Origin: an uncultured Pelagibacteraceae bacterium
GTDB lineage: Bacteria; Pseudomonadota; Alphaproteobacteria; Pelagibacterales; Pelagibacteraceae
DNA: 64,000 nucleotides
Direction of reading: 5' to 3'
NCBI GenBank assembly: GCA_902634485.1
Contig: CACPKA010000006.1
Coordinates: forward strand, 1-64,000
Below are positions 20,032 to 29,221 of this stretch, in pieces. Every line of letters starts with the position of its first letter. Position 1 is the first letter of the stretch. A program made the translations under genes and the position numbers. Under the pieces are notes generated by a model. That model was not told where the DNA came from. It saw nothing but the letters and a program-made list of their open reading frames with translations, and did not search any database.

Positions 20032-21783
20032 ATGAGTGCTGAAATAAATATGAAAGACAACACCTCAAAAAAAAAAGAGGTGTTGTCTGATAAATCAAAA
20101 ACTGTTCAAGGTGATGTATATGTCCAAGATGTTCATAAGTATTTTGGTGTGACAAGAGCTTTGAATGGTGTGAATTTTAATGCAAACTTTGGAGAAATTC
20201 ATGCCATTGTCGGTGGAAATGGCTGTGGCAAGAGCACACTTGCAAAAGTAATGTCCGGAGTTTTGCCAATTGATAAGGGCAAAGTTTCTGTATTAGGCCA
20301 TACCCCAACATCGCCGGTTATGGCAAGAAATATGGGTATAGCAACTGTGTTTCAAGAAGTTATGATTGCAGAAGAAGCTTCGGTCGTTGATAACCTATTT
20401 GTTGGTTCAGATGATTTTTGGTACAAAAATCTAACTCAAAGAGAAAAAGTATTAAAAGCACAAGAAATAATGGAAGATCTTGTTGGTGAATATATTGATC
20501 CCTACACACAGGCTTTTAATTTATCATTACCAATAAAAGCATGGATTACAATTGCAAGAGCATTCTTGCGTGAGAATACCAAAGTATTAATACTTGATGA
20601 GTCATCTGCTGCACTTGATTTTGATTCAACTGAAAGATTGTTTAAAAAAATGAGAGAGTTGAGAGACAATGGTGTTGCAGTATTTATAGTTACTCACAGA
20701 ATTGCTGAGTTGGTTAGAATAAGTGACAAGGCAACAGTTATGAGGGATGGCAAAGATGTAGGTGTATTGGAAAAAAAAGATCTTAATGAAAAAAATTTGA
20801 TAGGTTTAATGACTGGAAGAACAGAAATAGGAGAAAAAAGCAAGGGTTTAGCCTTGCAGGCTAAAACTGATAAAATAGTTATGAGGGCAGAAAATTTAGT
20901 TGTTTGGCCAAATAGTAAACCAGTTAATTTTGAAGTTAAAAAAGGTGAAATTGTAGGGGTAACAGGTTTGGATGGAAATGGACAAGATGACTTTGTTAAA
21001 ATTTTAGCGGGTGTTCAAGAATCTCATGGTGGTACTACAGAAATTTTAGATACAAAAGAAAAATTCACAAAATATAATTCATTGGAAGATGCAAAAAATA
21101 ATGGAATATCATTTGTTTCTGGAGATAGAAAAAAAGAAGGAATACTTCCTAATTTAAGCATTTATGAAAATTTAGTAGTTCCTCTTTATAAAAAAACTAG
21201 CAGAGGAGGTTTTTTAGGATTTGTGGATTGGATGGAATTAAATGGTATCTTTGACTGGGAAGTAGATAGATTAAGTATAAAAACTGGTCCAAGAGATAAT
21301 TTAATAGGTTCTCTTAGTGGGGGTAACCAGCAAAAAGTTATGATAGCAAGATCATTTGCTCAACATCCTAAAGTTTTAATTTTAAATGATCCTGCAAGAG
21401 GCATAGATGTAAGTACAAAAAGAGATTTATATACTCACTTAAGAAATTATGTTGAAGAAGGTAATACAGTTGTTTTTTTATCTAGTGAACTAGAAGAATT
21501 TATAGGACTTTGCCCAAAAGTAATGGTTTTCAGAAACGGAACAGTATTCGATATATTTGAAAATGAAAAAGTTAATGCAGACACTTTGTTAGAGGGAATG
21601 TTTGGCCAAACTGCTGGTATTGGTGAAACAACTATTTCAAGTAAATCAAATACACCTTTGATGCCTACACCTAATAGAAAAATTGATAATAAAATTCCAG
21701 AAAAGAAAATCTTAAAAGTAGTAGATTTCGGTAAGGAAAATAATAATGAAAATAAAACAAAAATAAAAATAAAAACATTTTAA
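20032..21783 (+). CDS. Sugar ABC transporter ATP-binding protein (two NBDs) with short novel C-terminal tail
   Basis: GGNGCGKSTLAKVMSG Walker A; LSGGNQQKVMIARSF signature; tail KKILKVVDFGKENNNENKTKIKIKTF. Confidence 0.9.
   Translation: MSAEINMKDNTSKKKEVLSDKSKTVQGDVYVQDVHKYFGVTRALNGVNFNANFGEIHAIVGGNGCGKSTLAKVMSGVLPIDKGKVSVLGHTPTSPVMARNMGIATVFQEVMIAEEASVVDNLFVGSDDFWYKNLTQREKVLKAQEIMEDLVGEYIDPYTQAFNLSLPIKAWITIARAFLRENTKVLILDESSAALDFDSTERLFKKMRELRDNGVAVFIVTHRIAELVRISDKATVMRDGKDVGVLEKKDLNEKNLIGLMTGRTEIGEKSKGLALQAKTDKIVMRAENLVVWPNSKPVNFEVKKGEIVGVTGLDGNGQDDFVKILAGVQESHGGTTEILDTKEKFTKYNSLEDAKNNGISFVSGDRKKEGILPNLSIYENLVVPLYKKTSRGGFLGFVDWMELNGIFDWEVDRLSIKTGPRDNLIGSLSGGNQQKVMIARSFAQHPKVLILNDPARGIDVSTKRDLYTHLRNYVEEGNTVVFLSSELEEFIGLCPKVMVFRNGTVFDIFENEKVNADTLLEGMFGQTAGIGETTISSKSNTPLMPTPNRKIDNKIPEKKILKVVDFGKENNNENKTKIKIKTF
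20056..20087 (+). promoter_or_regulatory. Perfect 11-bp stem hairpin with A10 loop at the start of the ATPase ORF
   Basis: GACAACACCTC-A10-GAGGTGTTGTC immediately after SBP gene; no T tail. Confidence 0.75.
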
Positions 21784-22295
21784 TGAAAAAAGAAAATAAA
21801 AATAATTATTATAATGAAGATGATAAAATTAATTTTGAAAAATTAAATAATTTTAAAAAATTTAAGTCTGATAATGTAGAAAATTTTCAAATCAAAAATT
21901 ATAGTACTAGATACTCTAATTCTGATAAAAATAACTTTAACAATATTCTAAAAACTAATGAAAATATATCTACGCTAAACCAAAAAGATATTAATGAAGA
22001 AGTGAAATATTATAATTCCTCAGACTTTAAAAAATTTGATCAACTAAATAATTTCCCTGAATACAATGATAATAAAGCACATGAAGATAAAGAAAATATA
22101 AATTCTAAAGTAACTTATAAATCAAGTGACTATGGTGAATTTAATAAAATAATCCAAACAAAAAATAATGACGAAAAAATAAAAAAACAAAATAAAAAAA
22201 TAAAAATTATTGATTACAGCAAATTAAAAGATGTTGGAAAAAAACTTAAAAATAAAATTGGAATTGAAAAAATAAAAATTGTTTATTTTGATTAG
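21783..22295 (+). CDS. Uncharacterized 170-aa low-complexity repeat protein (candidate scaffold)
   Basis: Translationally coupled to the ATPase (overlapping TAATGA); four Y-x3-D-x3-F-[DEN]-x-[IL] repeats. Confidence 0.75.
   Translation: MKKENKNNYYNEDDKINFEKLNNFKKFKSDNVENFQIKNYSTRYSNSDKNNFNNILKTNENISTLNQKDINEEVKYYNSSDFKKFDQLNNFPEYNDNKAHEDKENINSKVTYKSSDYGEFNKIIQTKNNDEKIKKQNKKIKIIDYSKLKDVGKKLKNKIGIEKIKIVYFD
21810..22151 (+). repeat. Four degenerate peptide repeats (~34-aa period)
   Basis: YNEDDKINFEKL, YSNSDKNNFNNI, YNSSDFKKFDQL, YKSSDYGEFNKI at residues 10, 44, 77, 112. Confidence 0.8.
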
Positions 22296-22298
22296 TAT

Positions 22299-24620
22299 AT
22301 GGAAATAGTAGATAAAATAAAAAAAACTTACAGATCAAGTGTTGATACTTCTTCAAACAAGTATCTAATGGTTCCAATATTCATCTTTTTTTCTTTATTA
22401 ATTTTTGCATTAATTAGAAGCCCAATAATTATTTCTCAATCTGGAATAGGAAGTGCAATAATGCTTACAGCTCCATTAATTTTAACAACTTATGCATTAA
22501 CATTTATAGCAATGGCAGGAAGAGGTGGGGTTGATTTATCCATTGGTCCCTTTATGGGTTTTATAAATGTAAGTAGTATTCAATTGTATGCCGCAGGTTT
22601 TTTACAGACACCTATTGGATGGTTTGTTTATGCGATTGCAATGGGTTTAATTTGGCAGCTGTTTTATGCTTTGATTGTTTGTTTTGTAAGAGTATCTCCA
22701 ATTATTGTTTCGCTAGCAGGATACTTAGCTTTTGCGGGAATCAATATTGTAATTTTGCCAAGACCAGGAGGAATAGCGCCTGATTGGCTTATTCCATGGG
22801 GAGAGGGTTTTACAATTTTTAATGAAATATTCCTTCTAATGATTTTAGCAACAATATTGTTTTATATAATTACACATACTGCATTCTGGGGTCATTTAAA
22901 ATTAATGGGAGCAGATGAAAGAGCTGCATTTACAAGTGGAGTTAAAATTAATTTAGTAAGAATAGTTGCTCATATGATTGCAGGAATTTTTGCAGCATTA
23001 TCTGCAATATGTTTTACTGCACTTGTTGGTTCTGGAGATCCTTTGCAAGGAACCAAATATACATTGTTGGGTATAACGGCTCTAGTTTTGGGAGGTGCAA
23101 GTCTCGCGGGAGGTCGTGGAGGTGCTTTTGGTGCAATTTTAGGTGCCTTAAATTTATATCTTATTAATTACATCTTGGTTACTTTTAAATTTGAAAGACT
23201 TCAAAGCTTTGTCTCCGATTTATCTTATGGAGCAGTTTTAGTTATTGCCTTGTTAGTTAGTTTAATTCTTCCTTACGTTACAAGAGTAACAAGAGGTTTA
23301 TCTGTGATGGTATTTTTTATTCTTATGGCTTTTGCTGGATTGTTTGTTGTAATACATCAAGTATATGATCAGCCAATAGTTGTTGAAAAAGTTGTTGAAG
23401 AAGAAAAAGATGATGACAGAAGAGGAGCAAAAATAAGAAAAGTAGATGCAACAGGAAATATTATTGTTGAAGAGGGAGAAGAAGGAACAACTACCGGTAC
23501 AGGTACTGCAAAAGGTGGCTCTCTTGCAGGACATGGTGTAGTTCAATTTACTGAAACACCAGGGACAATTGTTTTTTATGTAATTCTAGGAATAGCTGGT
23601 GCTGCTTTATTGCTTTATTTATTAGCTGCTCATAGGAGTCCTTCAACGATCACTTTTGCAGTTGTTGTGGTTATAATGGTTGCAGGTTTAATTTTTGACC
23701 CGGATGATAAAGAAAAAGACTTATTAAAAGAGACAGAGTTAATAACTTTACAATCTAATCAGTCAAGTAGTATTGAAACTTCTGCACCTCAATATTTTAG
23801 TTTAGAAAAAATAAATTATTTACCTAATATTTCAGAAGGCGTTCTTATTTCTGGAACTACATACAGTATAATTTATTTAGCTGGAGTAGTATTACTTGCT
23901 TCACTTTTGGTAATTACGATGCTACCCCAATTTAATGTTCGAGCAAAATCTACAGCAATGCTTTTTTTTCTTGCAGCGTTATCGTTAATTGTTTTGAAAG
24001 GAGTGTCTTATAACAATTTAGCAGAAAGTTCAGATAGTAGCTTTTTCGGTATTCAAGGATATGGCGTAATATTAGTGAGTCTACTTTTGTTTGTTATTAC
24101 TGCTCCATTTGCTCATTCCAAAATAAAAAACCTAACAAACGTTTATATATTTGGATTTGGTGTACTAGCAATAATTTCTACTTATTTCATAGGAGGAAAT
24201 ACTTTTATCCCTAGTGATACATCAATTTATCAGCCAAGAATAATAAGTGAGTTAAATATTGGTGACCTTTCACAAATTAAATACGAATCTACAAAAAGAT
24301 TTTTCTACGAGACTGTAAATTCAGGCTATTCACAAGTAGCTTTTAGTATTTTGGCAGTTTTCTTATTGCAATATTTTTTGTTTTTAAACATGGGTCAAAA
24401 AGGAAGTTACAAAAGATTTGCTCCATATATGTACATTGTTATCTTCGCAAGTATTTTATGGTCAGCAATATTTTATTCAGTTGGGTACTCATTTTACAAA
24501 ATTTTAGCTGTTTTTGTTATAGGAATACCACTTACTCCTTTAGTATGGCAATTCATGACAATATACAGGGAAAAAATAGCTAGAGACAATAAATTAAGCC
24601 AATGGGAAGAGGTAAAATAA
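22299..24620 (+). CDS. RbsC-type ABC transporter permease with large C-terminal membrane extension
   Basis: N-terminal ~330 aa BPD_transp_2-like (GRGGVDLSIGPFMGF, LGGASLAGGRGG); unusual acidic linker and extra hydrophobic segments to 773 aa. Confidence 0.85.
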   Translation: MEIVDKIKKTYRSSVDTSSNKYLMVPIFIFFSLLIFALIRSPIIISQSGIGSAIMLTAPLILTTYALTFIAMAGRGGVDLSIGPFMGFINVSSIQLYAAGFLQTPIGWFVYAIAMGLIWQLFYALIVCFVRVSPIIVSLAGYLAFAGINIVILPRPGGIAPDWLIPWGEGFTIFNEIFLLMILATILFYIITHTAFWGHLKLMGADERAAFTSGVKINLVRIVAHMIAGIFAALSAICFTALVGSGDPLQGTKYTLLGITALVLGGASLAGGRGGAFGAILGALNLYLINYILVTFKFERLQSFVSDLSYGAVLVIALLVSLILPYVTRVTRGLSVMVFFILMAFAGLFVVIHQVYDQPIVVEKVVEEEKDDDRRGAKIRKVDATGNIIVEEGEEGTTTGTGTAKGGSLAGHGVVQFTETPGTIVFYVILGIAGAALLLYLLAAHRSPSTITFAVVVVIMVAGLIFDPDDKEKDLLKETELITLQSNQSSSIETSAPQYFSLEKINYLPNISEGVLISGTTYSIIYLAGVVLLASLLVITMLPQFNVRAKSTAMLFFLAALSLIVLKGVSYNNLAESSDSSFFGIQGYGVILVSLLLFVITAPFAHSKIKNLTNVYIFGFGVLAIISTYFIGGNTFIPSDTSIYQPRIISELNIGDLSQIKYESTKRFFYETVNSGYSQVAFSILAVFLLQYFLFLNMGQKGSYKRFAPYMYIVIFASILWSAIFYSVGYSFYKILAVFVIGIPLTPLVWQFMTIYREKIARDNKLSQWEEVK

Positions 24621-24621
24621 C

Positions 24622-26025
24622 ATGAAAAGATCTGCTTTTCTTTTTTTTAAAGGATTAGGATTATTTTTTGCAATCCTATGCGGTATTGGTACTGCTGTAC
24701 TTGGTTGGTTTGATGGTGCCGACTGGATGAATATTGTTGCATACTCTATAGCAGTAACTGGGTTAATACTGTGGGGATGGTACCATTTTTCTGTAAGATG
24801 GATTAACGAAGAATTAAAACAAAATATATTTACTAAAATGCCTAAAGAAGAAGAAAAAGGGCAAGATAGTGAAGATGAAGAAAATTTCTTTATTAAAAAT
24901 ATCAGGGAAAATAAATGGAAAACTATAGCTTTCCTTGGCGCAATTTTAATATTTATATTTGTATCTTTTATCGCAGAAAATTTCTTTTCTGGAAGAACTT
25001 TAGTTTCATTTTTAATTTTCCTTGCGTTTGTAATTTTTATGGGGGTTATAAGTAGGTTTATTAAAGGAACCAAAAGCGTTTTTGTTGGTATATCTGTTTT
25101 AATTGGATTGTTTATAATTGGATCATTAACAATACCGGGTTTTTTAACATTAATGAATATGAAATCGATGCTAGTTTTTGCTGCATTTCTTGGTTTAGCA
25201 ACTGTAGGACAAACTTTTGTTGCGATGTTGGGTGGTTTAGATTTATCTATCCCTTTTGTTATTGGGTCTATGAACGTAGCACTAATGTCATTAATTTCTA
25301 AGGGAGTTCCGCCATGGCTAGCTTGTGTGGCAATCCTATTACTTGGTGCTTTAATAGGATTGGTAAATGGAATTTTAAGTTTTAGATTACAAGGACAAGC
25401 TTTAATTTTAACATTAGGTGTTGGTTTTTTTGTTAAGGGTGGAGTTCAAATACTTGTAGCAATGGGAACTTTTTCAGCTGGTACAGTTTTTGGAGTAGTG
25501 CCTCCCTGGATGACTAATTTAGCATCCATGAATGGTAAAACTATAGGTCTTCCCATACCTCCGGTTGTAATTATTTGGATAGTTGCAAGTATAATAATCA
25601 TTGTTGGTCTACGGTTAACAAAATGGGGAAGACATTTATATGCTTTAGGGGGTAGTAGATTATCTTCTTCAAGACTATCAATCTCTGAAAGAGGTTATTG
25701 GATTGGGGCTTATGTTATAAGCGGATTTTTTGCAGCTTTAACGGGAGCACTTCTTCTAGGTTGGAGCGGTGGAGGATTTGTCGGAGCAGGAGATATATAT
25801 CTATTTACAACAATAGCTGCAGTAGTAATTGGCGGTACTTCATTATTAGGTGGTTATGGAGGATATGGATTAAGTGTGATAGGTGTTTTAATTTTACAAA
25901 TAATAACAACTGTATTGATTGGATGGGGTTTGAGTTGGGAAGCTCAACAATTTATTCTAGGTTTATTAATTATACCAATGGTAGCGCTTTACGCTAGGTC
26001 ACCACATATTAGGTCACAAATATAG
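24622..26025 (+). CDS. RbsC-type ABC transporter permease with N-terminal extension
   Basis: GGLDLSIPFVIGSMNVA, VIGGTSLLGGYGG; ~150-aa N-terminal membrane extension. Confidence 0.88.
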   Translation: MKRSAFLFFKGLGLFFAILCGIGTAVLGWFDGADWMNIVAYSIAVTGLILWGWYHFSVRWINEELKQNIFTKMPKEEEKGQDSEDEENFFIKNIRENKWKTIAFLGAILIFIFVSFIAENFFSGRTLVSFLIFLAFVIFMGVISRFIKGTKSVFVGISVLIGLFIIGSLTIPGFLTLMNMKSMLVFAAFLGLATVGQTFVAMLGGLDLSIPFVIGSMNVALMSLISKGVPPWLACVAILLLGALIGLVNGILSFRLQGQALILTLGVGFFVKGGVQILVAMGTFSAGTVFGVVPPWMTNLASMNGKTIGLPIPPVVIIWIVASIIIIVGLRLTKWGRHLYALGGSRLSSSRLSISERGYWIGAYVISGFFAALTGALLLGWSGGGFVGAGDIYLFTTIAAVVIGGTSLLGGYGGYGLSVIGVLILQIITTVLIGWGLSWEAQQFILGLLIIPMVALYARSPHIRSQI

Positions 26026-26035
26026 GAGAAAAAAA

Positions 26036-26755
26036 ATGACAAAAATAAATTGTGATATGGGAGAAAGTTTTGGAATTTATAATGCAGGAAATGATGAACA
26101 AATAATGCCTTTAATAGATGTTGCTAACGTTGCATGTGGTTTTCATGCATCAGATCCTAATCATATGAGAAAAACAGTAGAGCTGGCAAAAAAAAATAAA
26201 GTAAAAGTAGGAGCTCACCCTTCTTTTCCTGATTTACAAGGTTTTGGAAGAAGAGAAATTAAAATGCCAAAATTAGATTTAAAAAATATGATTATGTATC
26301 AAGTCGGCGCTCTTAAAGCTTTTTTAGATGAGTATAATATGCCTTTAAACCATATAAAGCCTCATGGATCTTTATATGTTATGGCTTCAAAAGATGAAGA
26401 GATAGCAAGAGCTATTGCCGATGCGGTTGAAACTTTTAATGTAAGTATTTATGGTATGGCAAATACAGTTCATGAGGAGATTTACAAAAAGGAAAGAAAA
26501 TTAGACTTTATAGCAGAATTTTATGCTGATTTAGATTATGACAAAGATGGAAAACTTGTAATAGCTAAAGGAAAAAACGCAAAATATAGCAGCAAGTTAG
26601 CAGTAAAACGTTGTTTAAGAGCCATAAAAGAAAAAAAAGTTAAAAATACAAGTGGTACAGATACAGATGTCGGATGTGATATTATTTGTGTTCATTCAGA
26701 CACACCCAATGCCGTCGAAATCATAAAAAGTTTAAAAAAAGCTCTTAAAAAATAA
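26036..26755 (+). CDS. pxpA: LamB/YcsF family protein (5-oxoprolinase subunit A-like)
   Basis: INCDMGESFG, DVANVACGFHASDPNHM, GAHPSFPD motifs. Confidence 0.9.
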   Translation: MTKINCDMGESFGIYNAGNDEQIMPLIDVANVACGFHASDPNHMRKTVELAKKNKVKVGAHPSFPDLQGFGRREIKMPKLDLKNMIMYQVGALKAFLDEYNMPLNHIKPHGSLYVMASKDEEIARAIADAVETFNVSIYGMANTVHEEIYKKERKLDFIAEFYADLDYDKDGKLVIAKGKNAKYSSKLAVKRCLRAIKEKKVKNTSGTDTDVGCDIICVHSDTPNAVEIIKSLKKALKK

Positions 26756-26760
26756 ATCGA

Positions 26761-29217
26761 ATGAAAAAAATTCTAATTGCGAACCGTGGAGAAATTGCCT
26801 GCAGAATTATTGATAGTTGTAAAAAACTTAATTTTCATTCAATTGCTGTTTATTCTGATGTAGATAAAAACAGTAAACATGTAAGAAAAGCCGACGAGTC
26901 AATTTACATAGGAGGTTCAAAAGCGCAAGATAGTTATTTATCTATAGATAAAATAATTGAAGCTGCAAAAAAAGTAAAAGCTGATGCTATCCATCCTGGC
27001 TATGGTTTTCTTGCTGAAAATGATAAGTTTGCAGAAAAAATAATTGAAGCTGGAATTGTTTGGATAGGGCCCAAACCTAATACTATTGTTTCTATGGGAA
27101 ACAAAGATATAGCCAGAGATTTAGCTCTAAAAAGCAATTTGCCTATTTGCCCAGGTTTAAATAATAAAGATTTAGAAAGAGAAGATTTAGAAAAAAAATG
27201 TAATGAAATTGGTTTTCCAATTCTGGTTAAAGCAAGTGCTGGTGGTGGTGGAATAGGAATGCAAATAGTAAATAATTATAGCGAGTTAGTTAAGTCAGTA
27301 GAAAAAACAAAAAATTTAGCTAAAAAAGCTTTTGGCAATAGTGATGTTTTTTTGGAAAAATTTATAAAAAATGCTAGGCATGTAGAAATACAAATATTTG
27401 GTTTTGGTGAAAAAAAAGCCGTACATTTTTATGAAAGAGATTGTTCAATACAAAGAAGATTTCAAAAAATTATAGAAGAAAGCCCAGCTCCTAAAGTAGA
27501 GTCAGATATTATTAAAAAAATGTTAGAGAATGCAGTAAACTTTGCAAGCAATCAAAATTACGAAGGTGCTGGAACTATAGAATTCATTTATGATGTAGAT
27601 GAAAAAAAATTCTATTTTTTAGAGATGAATACAAGAATTCAAGTAGAACACCCAGTAACAGAGGCTATAACAAATTCAGATTTAGTTGAAATGCAAATTA
27701 AATTTGCACTAGGTATTGATATTGATTTGATAGATCAAAATAAAATTAGTCGAAATGGACATGCTATTGAATGTAGATTATACGCAGAAGATCCAACAAA
27801 AAATTTTCTTCCTTCACCTGGAAAAATTTCGAAACTAAAAATCCCAAATGTAGGTTTGACAAATATTAGATTGGATATTGGTATTGATGAGGGAGATGAA
27901 ATATCTTTTTATTATGATCCAATGATAGCAAAAATTATTTCTAAAGGATCTAATAGAAATGAAAGTATTACTAATATGATAAATTTTTTAAATGATTTTA
28001 AAATTGAAGGAATTAATACCAATAAAAATTTTCTAATTTCAGTACTTCAAAACAAAACTTTCATGGATGCTAATTTTAATACAAAATTTATTGAAAATAA
28101 TTTAGATTCATTTCTTGAGAAAAAAGACGATATTTTAGTAAAAAAACCTCAAAATTCAGCTAATACTAAACAAGAGTATAGTGGCAAAGATTTAAAAGCT
28201 TTTGAAAAAATTATTGCAAAGACTCCTAAAAGTAAAAATGGTCAAGGCTATACTACAAAAGATTTAAAAGCATTTGATAATATTGTTTCTTCACAAAATA
28301 AAAAAACTCAAACTGAAATAAAAACGGAAGTAAAAAATGTTGTAGGTAAAATCTATGACACTCCTAAATTTTTACCTGCTGGTGATAAATATATGCTTAT
28401 TGAATTTGGGAATGTTATGAACCTAGAGTTAAATTTCACTGCTCAAAACTTGGCTAAAGCAATCAAAGACCATAAGGTTAAAGGTGTATATGAAACATCG
28501 CCATGTTTTGCATCAATGATAGTGCATTATGAACCACAAGAAATAAAATTTAATGATTTAAAAAATGAATTACAATCTTTAATTGGGTCTTTAGGACCAT
28601 CAGATGAAATAGAAATAAATAGCAGAATTTTTTCATTTCCCACTGTTTATTTAGACAAGTGGACTAAAGAATGTATTGAAGATTATTCTGATAAAATTGC
28701 TAAAAAAAAACCTGACCCAGAACTTATTACTGAATTAAATAATCTTGAAAACATCGACCAATTTGTAAGAGTTCATTCGAGCACAGAATACTGGGTAGCT
28801 GCAATAGGTTTCTGGCCTGGTCTCCCTTTTATGATGGCGCTCGATCCAAGATGCAAATTAACAGTACCAAAATATAATCCTCCAAGAACATGGACGCCAA
28901 AAGGTAGTGTTGGAATGGGAGGGGCTTCTACTTGTATTTATCCCGATAGATTACCTGGTGGATATCAAATTTTTGGAATTATTCCTGTTCCAATTTGGGA
29001 TACAAAAAAAAGTTTTCCAGTATTTGAAAATAATATATGCCTCTTTCAACCAGGAGATAGAGTAAAATTTATTCCTACCACTTATGAAGAATTTGATCAC
29101 GTATCAAAAAAAATAGAAGATGGAACTTACGACTATAATATAGTTGAATATCAAAAATTTTCAGTAAAAAATTATAAAAATTGGTTAAAAAATATTGACC
29201 AATCAAAAAGATTTTAA
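26761..29217 (+). CDS. Biotin carboxylase fused to KipI/PxpB-like domain
   Basis: MKKILIANRGEIACRIIDSC..., KASAGGGGIGMQ, EMNTRIQVEHPVTE; C-terminal FVRVHSSTEYWVAAIGFWPGLPFM...LPGGYQIFG KipI domain. Confidence 0.9.
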   Translation: MKKILIANRGEIACRIIDSCKKLNFHSIAVYSDVDKNSKHVRKADESIYIGGSKAQDSYLSIDKIIEAAKKVKADAIHPGYGFLAENDKFAEKIIEAGIVWIGPKPNTIVSMGNKDIARDLALKSNLPICPGLNNKDLEREDLEKKCNEIGFPILVKASAGGGGIGMQIVNNYSELVKSVEKTKNLAKKAFGNSDVFLEKFIKNARHVEIQIFGFGEKKAVHFYERDCSIQRRFQKIIEESPAPKVESDIIKKMLENAVNFASNQNYEGAGTIEFIYDVDEKKFYFLEMNTRIQVEHPVTEAITNSDLVEMQIKFALGIDIDLIDQNKISRNGHAIECRLYAEDPTKNFLPSPGKISKLKIPNVGLTNIRLDIGIDEGDEISFYYDPMIAKIISKGSNRNESITNMINFLNDFKIEGINTNKNFLISVLQNKTFMDANFNTKFIENNLDSFLEKKDDILVKKPQNSANTKQEYSGKDLKAFEKIIAKTPKSKNGQGYTTKDLKAFDNIVSSQNKKTQTEIKTEVKNVVGKIYDTPKFLPAGDKYMLIEFGNVMNLELNFTAQNLAKAIKDHKVKGVYETSPCFASMIVHYEPQEIKFNDLKNELQSLIGSLGPSDEIEINSRIFSFPTVYLDKWTKECIEDYSDKIAKKKPDPELITELNNLENIDQFVRVHSSTEYWVAAIGFWPGLPFMMALDPRCKLTVPKYNPPRTWTPKGSVGMGGASTCIYPDRLPGGYQIFGIIPVPIWDTKKSFPVFENNICLFQPGDRVKFIPTTYEEFDHVSKKIEDGTYDYNIVEYQKFSVKNYKNWLKNIDQSKRF
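28177..28284 (+). repeat. Two copies of the Y-x3-D-x3-F motif in the biotin carboxylase-KipI linker
   Basis: YSGKDLKAFEKI (28177-28212) and YTTKDLKAFDNI (28249-28284). Confidence 0.8.
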
Positions 29218-29221
29218 AATT

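Noticed and set aside
29195-29221. Upstream ATG start for PxpC
   Set aside because: It overlaps the end of the carboxylase ORF; ATG 29222 gives the normal family N-terminus (VQVIKKGLETSIQDYPGR).
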